Of a stretch of 64,000 bases of DNA, positions 25,208-33,049 are shown piece after piece. The notes below the pieces were generated by a model. That model did no database searches, had not been told where the DNA came from, and saw only the letters and a program-made list of their open reading frames with translations. Made by a program: the position numbers and the translations under genes. Source of the stretch: Streptomyces qinglanensis. Its GTDB lineage: Bacteria > Actinomycetota > Actinomycetes > Streptomycetales > Streptomycetaceae. The DNA lies in NCBI RefSeq assembly GCF_900111245.1, contig NZ_FOGO01000009.1, positions 62,001-126,000 of the forward strand, written 5' to 3'. How positions within the stretch are numbered: position 1 is the stretch's first letter; each line of letters opens with the position of its first letter.

Positions 25208-26299
25208 GTGCATCCGATGATCAAGCCCGCGCTGCGGCGGGGCTGGCGAGACAGGCAGACCGTGCAGTGCGGTGTGGCACCCGCGCACGCGGTGCTGCTG
25301 GGACCATTGAGCGACGCGGCGGCGGCCTTCATCGAGATGATGGACGGGACCCGCAGCATGGAGCGGCTCCAGCAGGAAGCAGACCGGCTCGGCCTGGCGC
25401 CCCGGGCTCCGGCGAGGATCACCGAGCGCCTCAGCGCAGCCGGGGTGCTGGATGACGCGACGGCCGACCGCGACGCCGCGGCACACGTCAGCGACCGACT
25501 GCGGCCGGATCTGGCGTCGCTGTCCGTGGTGCACCGCGAACCGGGCGGCGGGGTGCGCAGACTCGCCGCCCGGCGGGCTTCGCGCGTCCAGGTGCGCGGG
25601 CTGGGCCGGGTGGGCACCGCGGTGGCCGCGGCCCTGTCGGCCGCGGGGGTGGGCCAGGTGGACGTGGCGGACGGGGGCGTGGTGGAGGAGTGGGACACCG
25701 CGCCGTGCGGGGTGCCTCCGGAGCAGGTGGGCACCCGCCGCGACGTGGCGGCACGGGGCGTGGTCCGCCGCTCCCGCTCCTGGCGGAGCGGTGCCCGTTC
25801 CGAGGTCGGCCTGGTGGTGGTGACACCGCGGGACGGCCTGGACGCCTACGCCCCCGACCCGGAGGCCACCGAGCGGTTCATGGAGGCGGGGACACCCCAT
25901 TTGTTCGGCGGCGTGGTCGAGGCCACCGGAGTGGTGGGTCCCCTGGTGCTGCCCGGCTCCGCGCCGTGCGCGGAGTGCCTGGCACGCACCCGGGCGGAGC
26001 GGGAGCCGAGCTGGCCGATGCTGGTGGGCCAGTGGCGGACGGCGAGCAGACGGCGCACGGGGGTCCCCGCCTGCGACACGGCGCTGGCCACCATGGTGGC
26101 GGGTGCGGTCGCCTCCTACGCCCTGAGCTACCTGGACGGGGACGGAGCCTGCGCGGTGGGCTACCGGCTGCGGTTCGCGCTGCCCCACCTGCTGCCGGAC
26201 ACCGAGCGGTTCGCGGCGCATCCGGAGTGTGCGTGCGGTGCCGCTTCGGTGAGTGCACCCCCCGCACAGCCGCGAACGGCCGAAAGCAGGCGACAATGA
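25208..26299 (+). CDS. TOMM-like E1 protein: PqqD/RRE-like N-domain fused to a ThiF/E1 adenylyltransferase-like domain
   Basis: A 363-residue protein. Residues 1-85 (HPMIKPALRRG, MDGTRSMERLQQEA, ERLSAAGVLDD) have the pattern of the leader-peptide-recognition domain at the N-terminus of azole-forming TOMM cyclodehydratase partner proteins. Then comes a Rossmann-type E1 domain (VRGLGRVGTAVAAALSAAGVGQVDVADGG) and two Cys pairs (CAEC and CACG) likely to bind zinc. No YcaO, dehydrogenase or precursor peptide is adjacent, so its role is open. GTG 25208 is chosen because GGGGGG precedes it and MHPM.KPALRRGWRD is the usual N-terminus. Confidence 0.72.
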   Translation: MHPMIKPALRRGWRDRQTVQCGVAPAHAVLLGPLSDAAAAFIEMMDGTRSMERLQQEADRLGLAPRAPARITERLSAAGVLDDATADRDAAAHVSDRLRPDLASLSVVHREPGGGVRRLAARRASRVQVRGLGRVGTAVAAALSAAGVGQVDVADGGVVEEWDTAPCGVPPEQVGTRRDVAARGVVRRSRSWRSGARSEVGLVVVTPRDGLDAYAPDPEATERFMEAGTPHLFGGVVEATGVVGPLVLPGSAPCAECLARTRAEREPSWPMLVGQWRTASRRRTGVPACDTALATMVAGAVASYALSYLDGDGACAVGYRLRFALPHLLPDTERFAAHPECACGAASVSAPPAQPRTAESRRQ

Positions 26300-26359
26300 C
26301 CGGGTGGCCGACGTCCTCGGTGCTGTCTCGGTTGAGCTGTCAGGGAGTTGGAGGGACGC

Positions 26360-27775
26360 ATGTCTGATCTTCCGCGCAAGGCGGTGACGCGGACGGCCAA
26401 GCTGGCCGCCCTGCCGCTGGGCTTCGCGGGCCGCTCCGCGTGGGGGCTCGGCAAGCGCCTCGGGGGCCTCTCCGCCGATCTGGTCGGCCAGGAGCTGCAG
26501 CAGCGGACCGCCGAGCAGCTCTTCAAGGTGCTGGGCGAGTTGAAGGGGGGTGCCATGAAGTTCGGGCAGGCCCTCTCGGTCTTCGAGTCCGCCCTCCCCG
26601 ACGAGCTGGCGGGCCCCTACCGCGCCACCCTGACCCGGCTGCAGGAAGCCGCTCCGCCGATGCCCGCCGGTACCGTGCACAAGGTACTGGAGGAGGAGTT
26701 GGGCCAGGAGTGGCGCGAGCACTTCGCCGAGTTCGACGACAAGCCCGCCGCGGCGGCCTCCATAGGCCAGGTGCACCGCGCCGTCTGGCACGACGGGCGG
26801 GAAGTCGCGGTCAAGGTGCAGTACCCGGGCGCCGGTGAGGCCCTGGTCTCCGACCTGACCCAACTGAGCAGGTTCGCCCGGCTGCTGGGCCCGCTGATAC
26901 CGGGCATGGACATCAAACCGCTCATCGCGGAGCTGCGCGAGCGGGTCGCGGAAGAGCTGGACTACGGCCTGGAGGCGGAGGCCCAGCGCACCTACGCGGA
27001 GGAGTACGAGGCGGACGAGGACGTCGTCGTCCCGCACGTGGTCCACCAGGCCGACCGAGTGCTGGTGTCGGAGTGGCTCGAGGGCGTGCCGCTCTCCCAG
27101 GTGATCGCCGACGGCAGCCAGGAGGAACGGGACCGCGCGGGGCGGCTGCTGAGCCGGTTCCTCTTCTCCGGCCCCGTGCGCACCGGGCTGCTGCACGCGG
27201 ATCCGCATCCGGGAAACTTCCGGCTGGTCCCCGGCGACACCGGAACATCCGCGGACTGGCGTCTGGGGGTGCTGGACTTCGGCACCGTGGACCGGCTGCC
27301 GGAGGGACTGCCTCCGACGATCGGCGAGGTGCTGCGCATGATGCTCGACGGGGACGCGGAGACGGCCTACGCCCTGCTGCGCGAAGAGGGCTTCGTCAAG
27401 AAGGAGATCGAGCTGGAGCCGGAGGCGGTACGGGAGTATCTGCTGCCGATCGTCGAGCCCGCCTGCGTGGAGGAGTTCGCCTTCAGCAGGGACTGGATGC
27501 GCGGGCAGGCAGCCCGGATCGCCGATCCCCGCTCCGCGGCCCACCAGTTGGGGCGGCAGCTCAACCTGCCGCCGTCCTATCTGCTGATCCACCGGGTGAC
27601 GCTCAGCACCATCGGCGTCCTGTGCCAGCTCGGCGCGACGGTGCGGATGCGGCACGACATGGAGACCTGGGTACCGGGGTTCGCCCCCGCGGAGGCGCCG
27701 CGGCCCGGGTGGTCCGAGGAGCCGCCGCACGGGGAGACGGCAGAGCCCGAAGAGGAGCCGGAGATCGCCCTGTGA
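26360..27775 (+). CDS. ABC1/AarF (UbiB-like) atypical kinase
   Basis: A 471-residue ABC1 protein. The family signature KxGQ is present (MKFGQALSVFES), then AAASIGQVHRAV, AVKVQYPGAGEA with the ATP-binding Lys, LLHADPHPGNF (catalytic loop) and VLDFGTVDRL (metal Asp). ABC1 proteins influence isoprenoid quinone or lipid metabolism; the actinobacterial substrate is unknown. ATG 26360 has GGAGG 7 nt upstream. It follows the TOMM-like E1 gene by 60 bp. Confidence 0.92.
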   Translation: MSDLPRKAVTRTAKLAALPLGFAGRSAWGLGKRLGGLSADLVGQELQQRTAEQLFKVLGELKGGAMKFGQALSVFESALPDELAGPYRATLTRLQEAAPPMPAGTVHKVLEEELGQEWREHFAEFDDKPAAAASIGQVHRAVWHDGREVAVKVQYPGAGEALVSDLTQLSRFARLLGPLIPGMDIKPLIAELRERVAEELDYGLEAEAQRTYAEEYEADEDVVVPHVVHQADRVLVSEWLEGVPLSQVIADGSQEERDRAGRLLSRFLFSGPVRTGLLHADPHPGNFRLVPGDTGTSADWRLGVLDFGTVDRLPEGLPPTIGEVLRMMLDGDAETAYALLREEGFVKKEIELEPEAVREYLLPIVEPACVEEFAFSRDWMRGQAARIADPRSAAHQLGRQLNLPPSYLLIHRVTLSTIGVLCQLGATVRMRHDMETWVPGFAPAEAPRPGWSEEPPHGETAEPEEEPEIAL

Positions 27776-27825
27776 GCAGGGTGCGGGCCGCGGCACGGCA
27801 CCCGGCCCGGCAGGGGCGATGACGG

Positions 27826-27857
27826 CGGAGAGCCGGGGCGTTCGCCCCGGCTCTCCG
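27826..27857. terminator. Bidirectional terminator after the ABC1 gene
   Basis: Perfect 14-bp stem (27826-27839 with 27844-27857; arm CGGAGAGCCGGGGC) and GTTC loop between convergent genes. Confidence 0.85.
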
Positions 27858-27880
27858 GTGTTCAGGTCATGCGGGCCGGA

Positions 27881-28243
27881 TCACTGCATCACGGCCATCG
27901 CGAGGGCACGCCGCGCGCGAAGCGTCGCGCGCTCGGCGCGGCGCTGAAGGCGCCGCGCGGTCCTCAGCCGCAGCGCCCTGCGTTCTGCTTCGGCCTCGTG
28001 CATTCGTTGCTGTATCTGTGCTCTGGCCAGGCTTTCTGGCATGAGTTGCATGTCGCGGGTCCTGTTCTGGCGGACGACTGTCGCGTCGGAGCGGGTACGT
28101 GCGGTGGTCTCGTGGACGGGTGTCATCGTCGGGTCCTGCTTCGTGAGGTGGCGCGTACGGGGATCCAGCGCCGACGGGTTGTCGATCGTTCCGGCGACCG
28201 CCTTGCGGCGGACGGGCGATCCATGGCGGCGACGGGGGTTCAT
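27881..28243 (-). CDS. Small Arg-rich protein overlapping the wblC stop codon
   Basis: A 120-residue ORF starting at ATG 28243, which overlaps the wblC stop as ATGA, so it could be translated by coupling. Third positions are strongly G/C from the first codons, supporting this start; internal ATGs at 28126 and 28051 (MQLMPESLARAQIQQRM) are alternatives, the last giving 56 residues. The C-terminal half is a highly charged helix rich in Arg, Ala and Glu (ERRALRLRTARRLQRRAERATL). I do not recognise the family. Function unknown; co-induction with WblC is an inference. Confidence 0.6.
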   Translation of the reverse strand: MNPRRRHGSPVRRKAVAGTIDNPSALDPRTRHLTKQDPTMTPVHETTARTRSDATVVRQNRTRDMQLMPESLARAQIQQRMHEAEAERRALRLRTARRLQRRAERATLRARRALAMAVMQ

Positions 28244-28608
28244 GCCGTCACCGGGTTCTTGCGCGGACGGCCCCGCGGACGCTTCCGCGGAACCACGACG
28301 CCCTGGACGAACAGCTCGCCGCCCCAGACGCCCCACGGCTCGCGGCGGTCCTTGGCCCCGGCGAGGCAGGCCGCACGCAGCGGGCAGGTCTGGCAGAGGG
28401 ACTTCGCGTACTCGACGTCCGCGGGGGACTCGGCGAAGAAGACCTCCGGGTCGTAGGAGCGGCAGGGAACATCGACGCCGAGCCGCTCGATGGCGTCGTC
28501 GAGCTCGGTGAGGGTGATCTGCGGGGCGGTCAAGGAGTCCTCCGTGGTGAGATCAGGCGGCAGAGAAGGCGCGGGGCGCAACGTGTCAGGGTGCGTCTCG
28601 GTGTGCAC
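28240..28608 (-). CDS. wblC: WblC (WhiB7 ortholog), antibiotic-resistance transcription activator
   Basis: A 122-residue Wbl protein. Four iron-sulfur Cys are at 49, 72, 75 and 81 (CxxC at 72-75), then EPWGVWGGE (90-98), and a C-terminal AT-hook RGRPRK (112-117). The AT-hook is diagnostic of the WhiB7/WblC branch, which binds sigma-A region 4 and activates intrinsic drug-resistance genes on ribosome inhibition. The GTG at 28608 has AGGAAGAA upstream and gives the usual length. Downstream of uvrD2, as in mycobacteria. It carries a roughly 520-nt leader with a small ORF and an attenuator. Confidence 0.94.
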   Translation of the reverse strand: MHTETHPDTLRPAPSLPPDLTTEDSLTAPQITLTELDDAIERLGVDVPCRSYDPEVFFAESPADVEYAKSLCQTCPLRAACLAGAKDRREPWGVWGGELFVQGVVVPRKRPRGRPRKNPVTA

Positions 28609-28679
28609 TGCGGTTCTTCCTGTCTGTTGGATGTCTGTTGTCGTGTCGGGCCGGCTGGTGGCCGGCCGGGGCAAACAGA

Positions 28680-28714
28680 AGGGCCGCGGATCCCGATGTG
28701 GGTTCCGCGGCCCT
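28680..28714 (-). terminator. Attenuator hairpin in the wblC leader
   Basis: Minus strand: AGGGCCGCGGA (28714-28704) pairs with TCCGCGGCCCT (28690-28680), with an inner CCC/GGG extension, followed by TTCTGTTTG. It is the only hairpin with a U-rich tail in this part of the window and lies 71 nt ahead of the wblC start, so it reads as an intrinsic terminator inside the leader. Confidence 0.85.
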
Positions 28715-28740
28715 GGAAGGTGCCGACCTGATCTCGCCGA

Positions 28741-29013
28741 TCAGGCTGGATCTCTCCAGGGTCGGAGGCCACGGAAGGCCCACATGGTGTAGCGCTGCGT
28801 CTTCTGGCGTCCTTCGCCGGCACCGTTGGCCGCGGAGCCACCGGCAAAGGCGGCTGCCTGTGCCTGTGCTGCTACCTCGGGTGCCTTGCTCGGTCGCTCG
28901 TTGCCGCCAGGATTGACGCCGGACAGACCGGTGCCGTGGAGGTTGGAGCCGAGCAGGCAGGCGCGAATGACCGAGTGATCGGTCATTTTGATCTCCGAAA
29001 TGATGGTGGTCAC
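28741..29013 (-). CDS. Upstream ORF of the wblC leader (90 codons)
   Basis: GTG 29013 has an excellent AGGAGG 8 nt upstream and opens VTTIISEIKMTDHSVIRACLLGSN; an internal ATG at 28986 is possible. Codon third positions are mostly G/C. The stop codon lies inside an inverted repeat (CCTGATC and GATCAGG, 28741-28759), so a ribosome at the end of this ORF would block that stem and could alter folding of the attenuator 27 nt further on. Ribosome-mediated attenuation is known for wblC/whiB7; that this ORF is the sensing element is inference. Confidence 0.7.
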   Translation of the reverse strand: MTTIISEIKMTDHSVIRACLLGSNLHGTGLSGVNPGGNERPSKAPEVAAQAQAAAFAGGSAANGAGEGRQKTQRYTMWAFRGLRPWRDPA

Positions 29014-29133
29014 TGGTCTCGCCTCCTCTCGGCGTCTCGGGGGACCCGCCACTGGGACTGGTCCGTGGATGTTCAGGACTTAGTACAGCATGGAAGAGGA
29101 AGAGCGAAAAGGCCCGCCCTCTCCATGCCCGGA

Positions 29134-29175
29134 AGGCTATGAGGCTCCGTACGGCCCGCGCAAACTATTTTTCAC
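29134..29175 (-). promoter_or_regulatory. wblC promoter with upstream AT-rich element
   Basis: Minus strand: GTGAAAAATAG (29175-29165) directly precedes TTGCGC (29163-29158), 18 nt, TAGCCT (29139-29134). An AT-rich box just upstream of the -35 is the WhiB7/WblC binding feature, so this fits an autoregulated promoter. Predicted start near 29127, giving a leader of about 520 nt. Confidence 0.72.
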
Positions 29176-29182
29176 GGCTTTC

Positions 29183-29201
29183 TGTCACAGCTTCTGTGAC
29201 A
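29183..29201. promoter_or_regulatory. Perfect palindrome between uvrD2 and the wblC promoter
   Basis: TGTCACAG, CTT, CTGTGACA: 8-bp arms with a 3-nt centre, 8 nt upstream of the AT-rich element of the wblC promoter and 30 nt after the uvrD2 stop. It could be a short terminator or an operator; no U-run follows on the minus strand (GAAAGCC), which favours an operator. Confidence 0.5.
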
Positions 29202-29230
29202 TGGGCCCGGCACCGCCCCGCTGCGGGTCG

Positions 29231-31441
29231 TCACCCCTGCCGGGGATCCTCGTCCGGGTCCGCGGGCAACTCCTCGCCCGCGCACAGAGCGAGCACGTCG
29301 GCGCCGAACTGCTGGAGCTTACGGTGGCGTACCCCGGAGATGCGGGAGAGCTCCGCCGCGTCACCGGGAACGGCCTCGGCGATGGCGAGGAGCGTCTTGT
29401 CGGTGAAGACGCAGTAGTCCGGCTGGCGCAGCAGCGCCGCCTGCCGGGCCCGCCACTGGTGCAGCCGCTCGTGCAGCACCTCGTCCAGCTGGGAGGGGCA
29501 GTCCTCGCAGCGCATCAGCTTCACCTCACCGGGCTGGGTCAGCGACCGGCCGCACACCCGGCACCGCGCCGGCGCACGACGCACCCGCTCCCGGCGCCCG
29601 GCCGGGACAGGAGCACCCCCGCCGCCGCTGACGCTGCCGCCCGCCCCGGCACCGGTCCGGGCAGCGCTCACGCCGGAGCCGGCACGCAGCCCTGCGAGGA
29701 AGCGGCTGGGCTGCCGGCTGGGGCGGCCACCCGGTGAGCGGGCGAGCGACCAGGAGAGAGTCAGGAACCGGCGGGCGCGGGTGATGCCGACATAGAGCAG
29801 TCTGCGCTCCTCCTCCGTCTGCTCCTCGGTCTTGGCGTGGGTGATCGGCAGCATCCCGTCGGTGAGGCCCACCACGAAGACGGCGTCCCACTCCAGGCCC
29901 TTGGCCGCGTGCAGCGAGGCCAGCGTGACCCCCTCCACGGTCGGCGCGTGCTGGGCCCGGGCCCGCTCGTCCAGCTCCGCGACCAGGTCGCCGAGCCCCG
30001 CACCGGACCGGGCCCCGGCGAAGTCCTCGGCCAGCCGCACCAGGGCCGCCAGCGACTCCCACCGGTCCCGGACGGCCCCCGACCCGGACGGCGCATGCGG
30101 GCTCCAGCCCTTGGTGCCGAGCACGGCACGCACCTGCGAGGGCAGGTCGACCGCGTCGTCCAGCAGCGCGTCGTTACCGCCCGCGCGGGCCGCTCCGCGC
30201 AGTGCCACGAACGCCTCCCGCACCTCGGGGCGTTCGAAGAACCGCTCGGCACCGCGCAACCGGCAGGGGACCCCGAGATCCGCCAGCGCCTGCTCGTAGA
30301 CCTCGGACTGGGCGTTGATCCGGTAGAGGACGGCGATCTGGCTGGCGGGGACCCCCGAGGCGATGAGGTCCCGGACCCGCCGGGCCACCCCCTCGGCCTC
30401 GCCGGGTTCGTCGGCGTACTCGGCGCAGACCGGCTCGGGGCCCGGCTCGCGCTGGGAGACCAGCTCCAGCCGGTGTTCGGCGGCCCGGCCGACGGCCTGC
30501 GCGAGCAGCCCGTTGGCGAAGTGCACCACCTGCGGGGTGGAGCGGTAGTCGCGGACCAGCTTGACGACCGTCGCCTCCGGGTGGCGGGAGCGGAAGTCGA
30601 GGAGGTGGTCGGGGGTGGCACCGGTGAAGGAGTAGATGGTCTGGCTGGCGTCGCCGACCACGCACAGACCGCCCCGCTCCCCCACCCACAGTTCCAGCAG
30701 CCGCTGCTGCAGCGGGCTCACGTCCTGGTACTCGTCCACCGTGAAGTGCTGGTACTGGCCGCGGACCGTCTCGGCGATGTCCGGGCGGTCCTGGAGGATG
30801 CCGACGGTGAGCAGCAGCACATCCTCGAAGTCGATCACCGAGCGCTCCCGCTTGAGCTGCTCGTAGAGGGCGTAGACGCGACCCGTCTCGGCACTGTCCC
30901 GGGGGGCCGCACGGCCCGCTGCCGCGGCGGCGGCCGGATAGTCCTCGGGGACGGTCTGGGTCACCTTGGCCCACTCGATCTCGCCGGTGACGTCCCGCAG
31001 CTCGGTACGGTCCAGCCGGATCCGGCACCGGGCCGCGGCCTCCCCGACGAGCTGCGCCTTGCGCTCGACCAGCGGCGGCAGTTCGCCGCCGACGGCACGC
31101 GGCCAGAAGTACTGGAGCTGGCGCAGCGCGGCCGAGTGGAACGTGCGCGCCTGGACGCCCTGGACGCCGAGCTCGCGCAGCCTGCCGCGCATCTCCCCGG
31201 CGGCGCGCTGGGTGAAGGTGACGGCGAGCACACCGCCCGGGGGCAGGATGCCGGCGCGGACGCCGTAGGCGATGCGGTGGGTGATCGCTCTCGTCTTGCC
31301 GGTGCCCGCACCGGCCAGCACGCACACCGGACCGTGCAGCGCCGTCGCCACCGCGCGCTGCTCGGGGTCGAGGCCCTCGAGCACCGCGTCGGGAGAGTCG
31401 GGAACCCGCGGGAAGAGAGTGGAGTCCGTTGCTGCTGTCAC
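29231..31441 (-). CDS. uvrD2: UvrD2, superfamily 1A DNA helicase with HRDC domain
   Basis: A 736-residue helicase. Motif I GAGTGKTRAITH (about 44-55), VDEYQDVSPLQQ (II), VGDASQTIY (III), LHAAKGLEWDAVFVVGL (V) and YVGITRARRFLTLS (VI) are in order. A tetracysteine motif CxxC-x14-CxxC is at residues 627-648 and an HRDC domain at about 655-725. Tetracysteine plus HRDC is the signature of actinobacterial UvrD2. It unwinds 3'-tailed DNA in repair. GTG 31441 is the start. wblC lies downstream on the same strand. Confidence 0.94.
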   Translation of the reverse strand: MTAATDSTLFPRVPDSPDAVLEGLDPEQRAVATALHGPVCVLAGAGTGKTRAITHRIAYGVRAGILPPGGVLAVTFTQRAAGEMRGRLRELGVQGVQARTFHSAALRQLQYFWPRAVGGELPPLVERKAQLVGEAAARCRIRLDRTELRDVTGEIEWAKVTQTVPEDYPAAAAAAGRAAPRDSAETGRVYALYEQLKRERSVIDFEDVLLLTVGILQDRPDIAETVRGQYQHFTVDEYQDVSPLQQRLLELWVGERGGLCVVGDASQTIYSFTGATPDHLLDFRSRHPEATVVKLVRDYRSTPQVVHFANGLLAQAVGRAAEHRLELVSQREPGPEPVCAEYADEPGEAEGVARRVRDLIASGVPASQIAVLYRINAQSEVYEQALADLGVPCRLRGAERFFERPEVREAFVALRGAARAGGNDALLDDAVDLPSQVRAVLGTKGWSPHAPSGSGAVRDRWESLAALVRLAEDFAGARSGAGLGDLVAELDERARAQHAPTVEGVTLASLHAAKGLEWDAVFVVGLTDGMLPITHAKTEEQTEEERRLLYVGITRARRFLTLSWSLARSPGGRPSRQPSRFLAGLRAGSGVSAARTGAGAGGSVSGGGGAPVPAGRRERVRRAPARCRVCGRSLTQPGEVKLMRCEDCPSQLDEVLHERLHQWRARQAALLRQPDYCVFTDKTLLAIAEAVPGDAAELSRISGVRHRKLQQFGADVLALCAGEELPADPDEDPRQG

Positions 31442-31553
31442 CCCGCCATGCTGCCAGCCCGGCCGGGAGGGGCGGCACGGCTGTCCACAGCCGGACTCTG
31501 CGGTCCTATGAATCGCTCCCGTTCAGGTGCGTGCGCCCCGGGCAGGGTGCCCC

Positions 31554-31590
31554 GGGACATTCCCCCGGGGGTGCCCCGGGGGAATGTCCC
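31554..31590. repeat. 37-bp perfect palindrome overlapping the mycoredoxin promoter
   Basis: Arms GGGACATTCCCCCGGGG (31554-31570) and CCCCGGGGGAATGTCCC (31574-31590) are exact complements around GTG. The right arm contains the sigma-R -35 element GGGAAT; the left arm carries its mirror image on the minus strand, but with no GTT at N18. Confidence 0.95.
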
Positions 31591-31606
31591 GAGGCCGCCG
31601 CACGTT
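31580..31606 (+). promoter_or_regulatory. Sigma-R promoter of the mycoredoxin gene
   Basis: GGGAAT (31580-31585), exactly 18 nt, GTT (31604-31606): a perfect sigma-R consensus 42 nt ahead of the start codon. It places mycoredoxin in the regulon of the sigR gene encoded 30 kb away in the window. Confidence 0.92.
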
Positions 31607-31647
31607 CAGACAGCGCACCCGGACGAGACGAAGGAGCACTGGAGAAG

Positions 31648-31890
31648 ATGGCGGGCAATGTGACGATGTACAGCACCACCTGGTGCGGCTACTGCCGCCG
31701 GCTGAAGGGCCAGATGGAACGCGCGGGCATCGCGTACACCGAGATCAACATCGAGCAGGACCCCGAGTCGGCGACCTTCGTCGAGAAGGCGAACGGCGGC
31801 AACCAGACGGTGCCCACCGTCCTGTTCCCCGACGGCTCGACGCTGACCAATCCCTCGCTGGCCCAGGTCAAGGAGCGGGTCGGCGGCTGA
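31648..31890 (+). CDS. mrx1: Mycoredoxin (glutaredoxin-like, mycothiol-dependent)
   Basis: An 80-residue glutaredoxin fold. The active site CGYC is at Cys13-Cys16 (TTWCGYCRR), and NQTVPTVLFPDG carries the cis-Pro. Actinobacterial mycoredoxin removes mycothiol from S-mycothiolated proteins. ATG 31648 is preceded by GGAGCACTGGAGAAG. A perfect sigma-R promoter precedes it. It is divergent from uvrD2 and convergent with nudC. Confidence 0.93.
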   Translation: MAGNVTMYSTTWCGYCRRLKGQMERAGIAYTEINIEQDPESATFVEKANGGNQTVPTVLFPDGSTLTNPSLAQVKERVGG

Positions 31891-31942
31891 TCGCGGCGGG
31901 CGGCGCGGCCGGCTCGGCGTATCGGGCCGGCCCGCCGCCGCC

Positions 31943-32947
31943 TCAGTCGTGGTGCCGGGGCTGCGGCAGCGGCTGCCCGTACCAGAGCTCGACCAGCCGG
32001 GCCGCGATCGAGATGCCCGAGGGGGTGAGCACCTCGCCGGAGTCGATCGCCGCCCGCAGGTCCTCGCGGGAGAACCAGCGGGCCTCCTCGATCTCGTCCT
32101 CGTCCACCTGGATCCGGGACGAGGTGGCGCGCGCCATGAAGCCCAGCATCAGGCTGGAGGGGAACGGCCAGGGCTGGCTCGCCACGTAGCTGACGGATCC
32201 GACGGCCACCCCGGCTTCCTCGGCGACCTCGCGGCGCACCGCGGCTTCCAGGGATTCGCCCGGCTCCACGAAGCCCGCCAGCGTCGAGAACCTGCCCTCC
32301 GGCCAGTGCACCTGGCGGCCGAGCAGCGCGCGGTCCTGGTCGTCGGTGACCAGCATGATCACGGCGGGGTCGGTGCGCGGGTAGTGTTCGGCCCCGCAGG
32401 CCGGGCAGCGGCGGATGTGCCCGGCCGCCGCGATGACGGTGCGCTCACCGCAGCGGGAGCAGAAGCGGTGGGTGCGCTGCCAGTTCTCCAGCCCGACGGC
32501 GTGGACCAGCAGTTCGCTGTCGCGGTCCGAGAGCAGCACACCCGCCTCGCGCAGTCCGGCCGGGCGGGCGATGTCGTCCATCCGGCCCGGCAGCGAGTCC
32601 TTCTGGAGCGCGAAGTACCGCACACCGTCCTCGTCGGTGCCCAGGAAGTAGCGGTGGGCCTCGGTGAAGGGGGCGTCGAAGGACGGCATCGTGACGAGTT
32701 CCGTCGTGCCGTCCTCCTGGTCCTCGATCATGGCCTGTCCGCCGGAGACCACGAAGACCCGGGTACTGGGATGGCTCCAGGCCGCCGCCAGCCATGCCTC
32801 GTCCAGCCGGTGGTGGGAGGCCCGGTCGATGCCTCCGGTGCTGGTGAGGCTGATGGCCGGGTCGCCGGAGGGTCCGGGCCGGCCGGCTCCGCCGCCGGGT
32901 TCGGCGGTCCGGTCGGCGCTGGGGTCTGTCGAGGTCGGGATGGTCAC
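31943..32947 (-). CDS. nudC: NudC, NAD+/NADH diphosphatase (NUDIX)
   Basis: A 334-residue NudC. A Cys4 zinc ribbon (FCSRCGERT..RRCPACGAEHYPR, about 162-186) precedes the NUDIX box (GFVEPGESLEAAVRREVAEEAGV), and SQPWPFPSSLMLGF is the NADH-pyrophosphatase signature. The family hydrolyses NAD(H) and removes NAD caps from RNA. GTG 32947 has GGAAGCAGAA before it. It follows the M20 peptidase by about 100 bp on the same strand. Confidence 0.95.
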   Translation of the reverse strand: MTIPTSTDPSADRTAEPGGGAGRPGPSGDPAISLTSTGGIDRASHHRLDEAWLAAAWSHPSTRVFVVSGGQAMIEDQEDGTTELVTMPSFDAPFTEAHRYFLGTDEDGVRYFALQKDSLPGRMDDIARPAGLREAGVLLSDRDSELLVHAVGLENWQRTHRFCSRCGERTVIAAAGHIRRCPACGAEHYPRTDPAVIMLVTDDQDRALLGRQVHWPEGRFSTLAGFVEPGESLEAAVRREVAEEAGVAVGSVSYVASQPWPFPSSLMLGFMARATSSRIQVDEDEIEEARWFSREDLRAAIDSGEVLTPSGISIAARLVELWYGQPLPQPRHHD

Positions 32948-33049
32948 TTCTGCTTCCTACTCCCCCTGGGTCGGGGCTCCCCGCCCGGCAGCCGGGTCGG
33001 GGGGCGGTTGGCGAGCGTTCGTGATGGGTCGGGCGGGGTGCCGTCCGGG

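Noticed and set aside
29183..29201. CRP/FNR-type binding site
   Set aside because: The arms are in the reverse order (TGTCAC outermost instead of TGTGA), so it does not fit that consensus; kept only as an unassigned palindrome.
31559..31564. Mirror GGGAAT in the left arm of the mycoredoxin palindrome as a sigma-R promoter for uvrD2
   Set aside because: The position 18 nt away reads CGG on the minus strand, so the -10 is missing.
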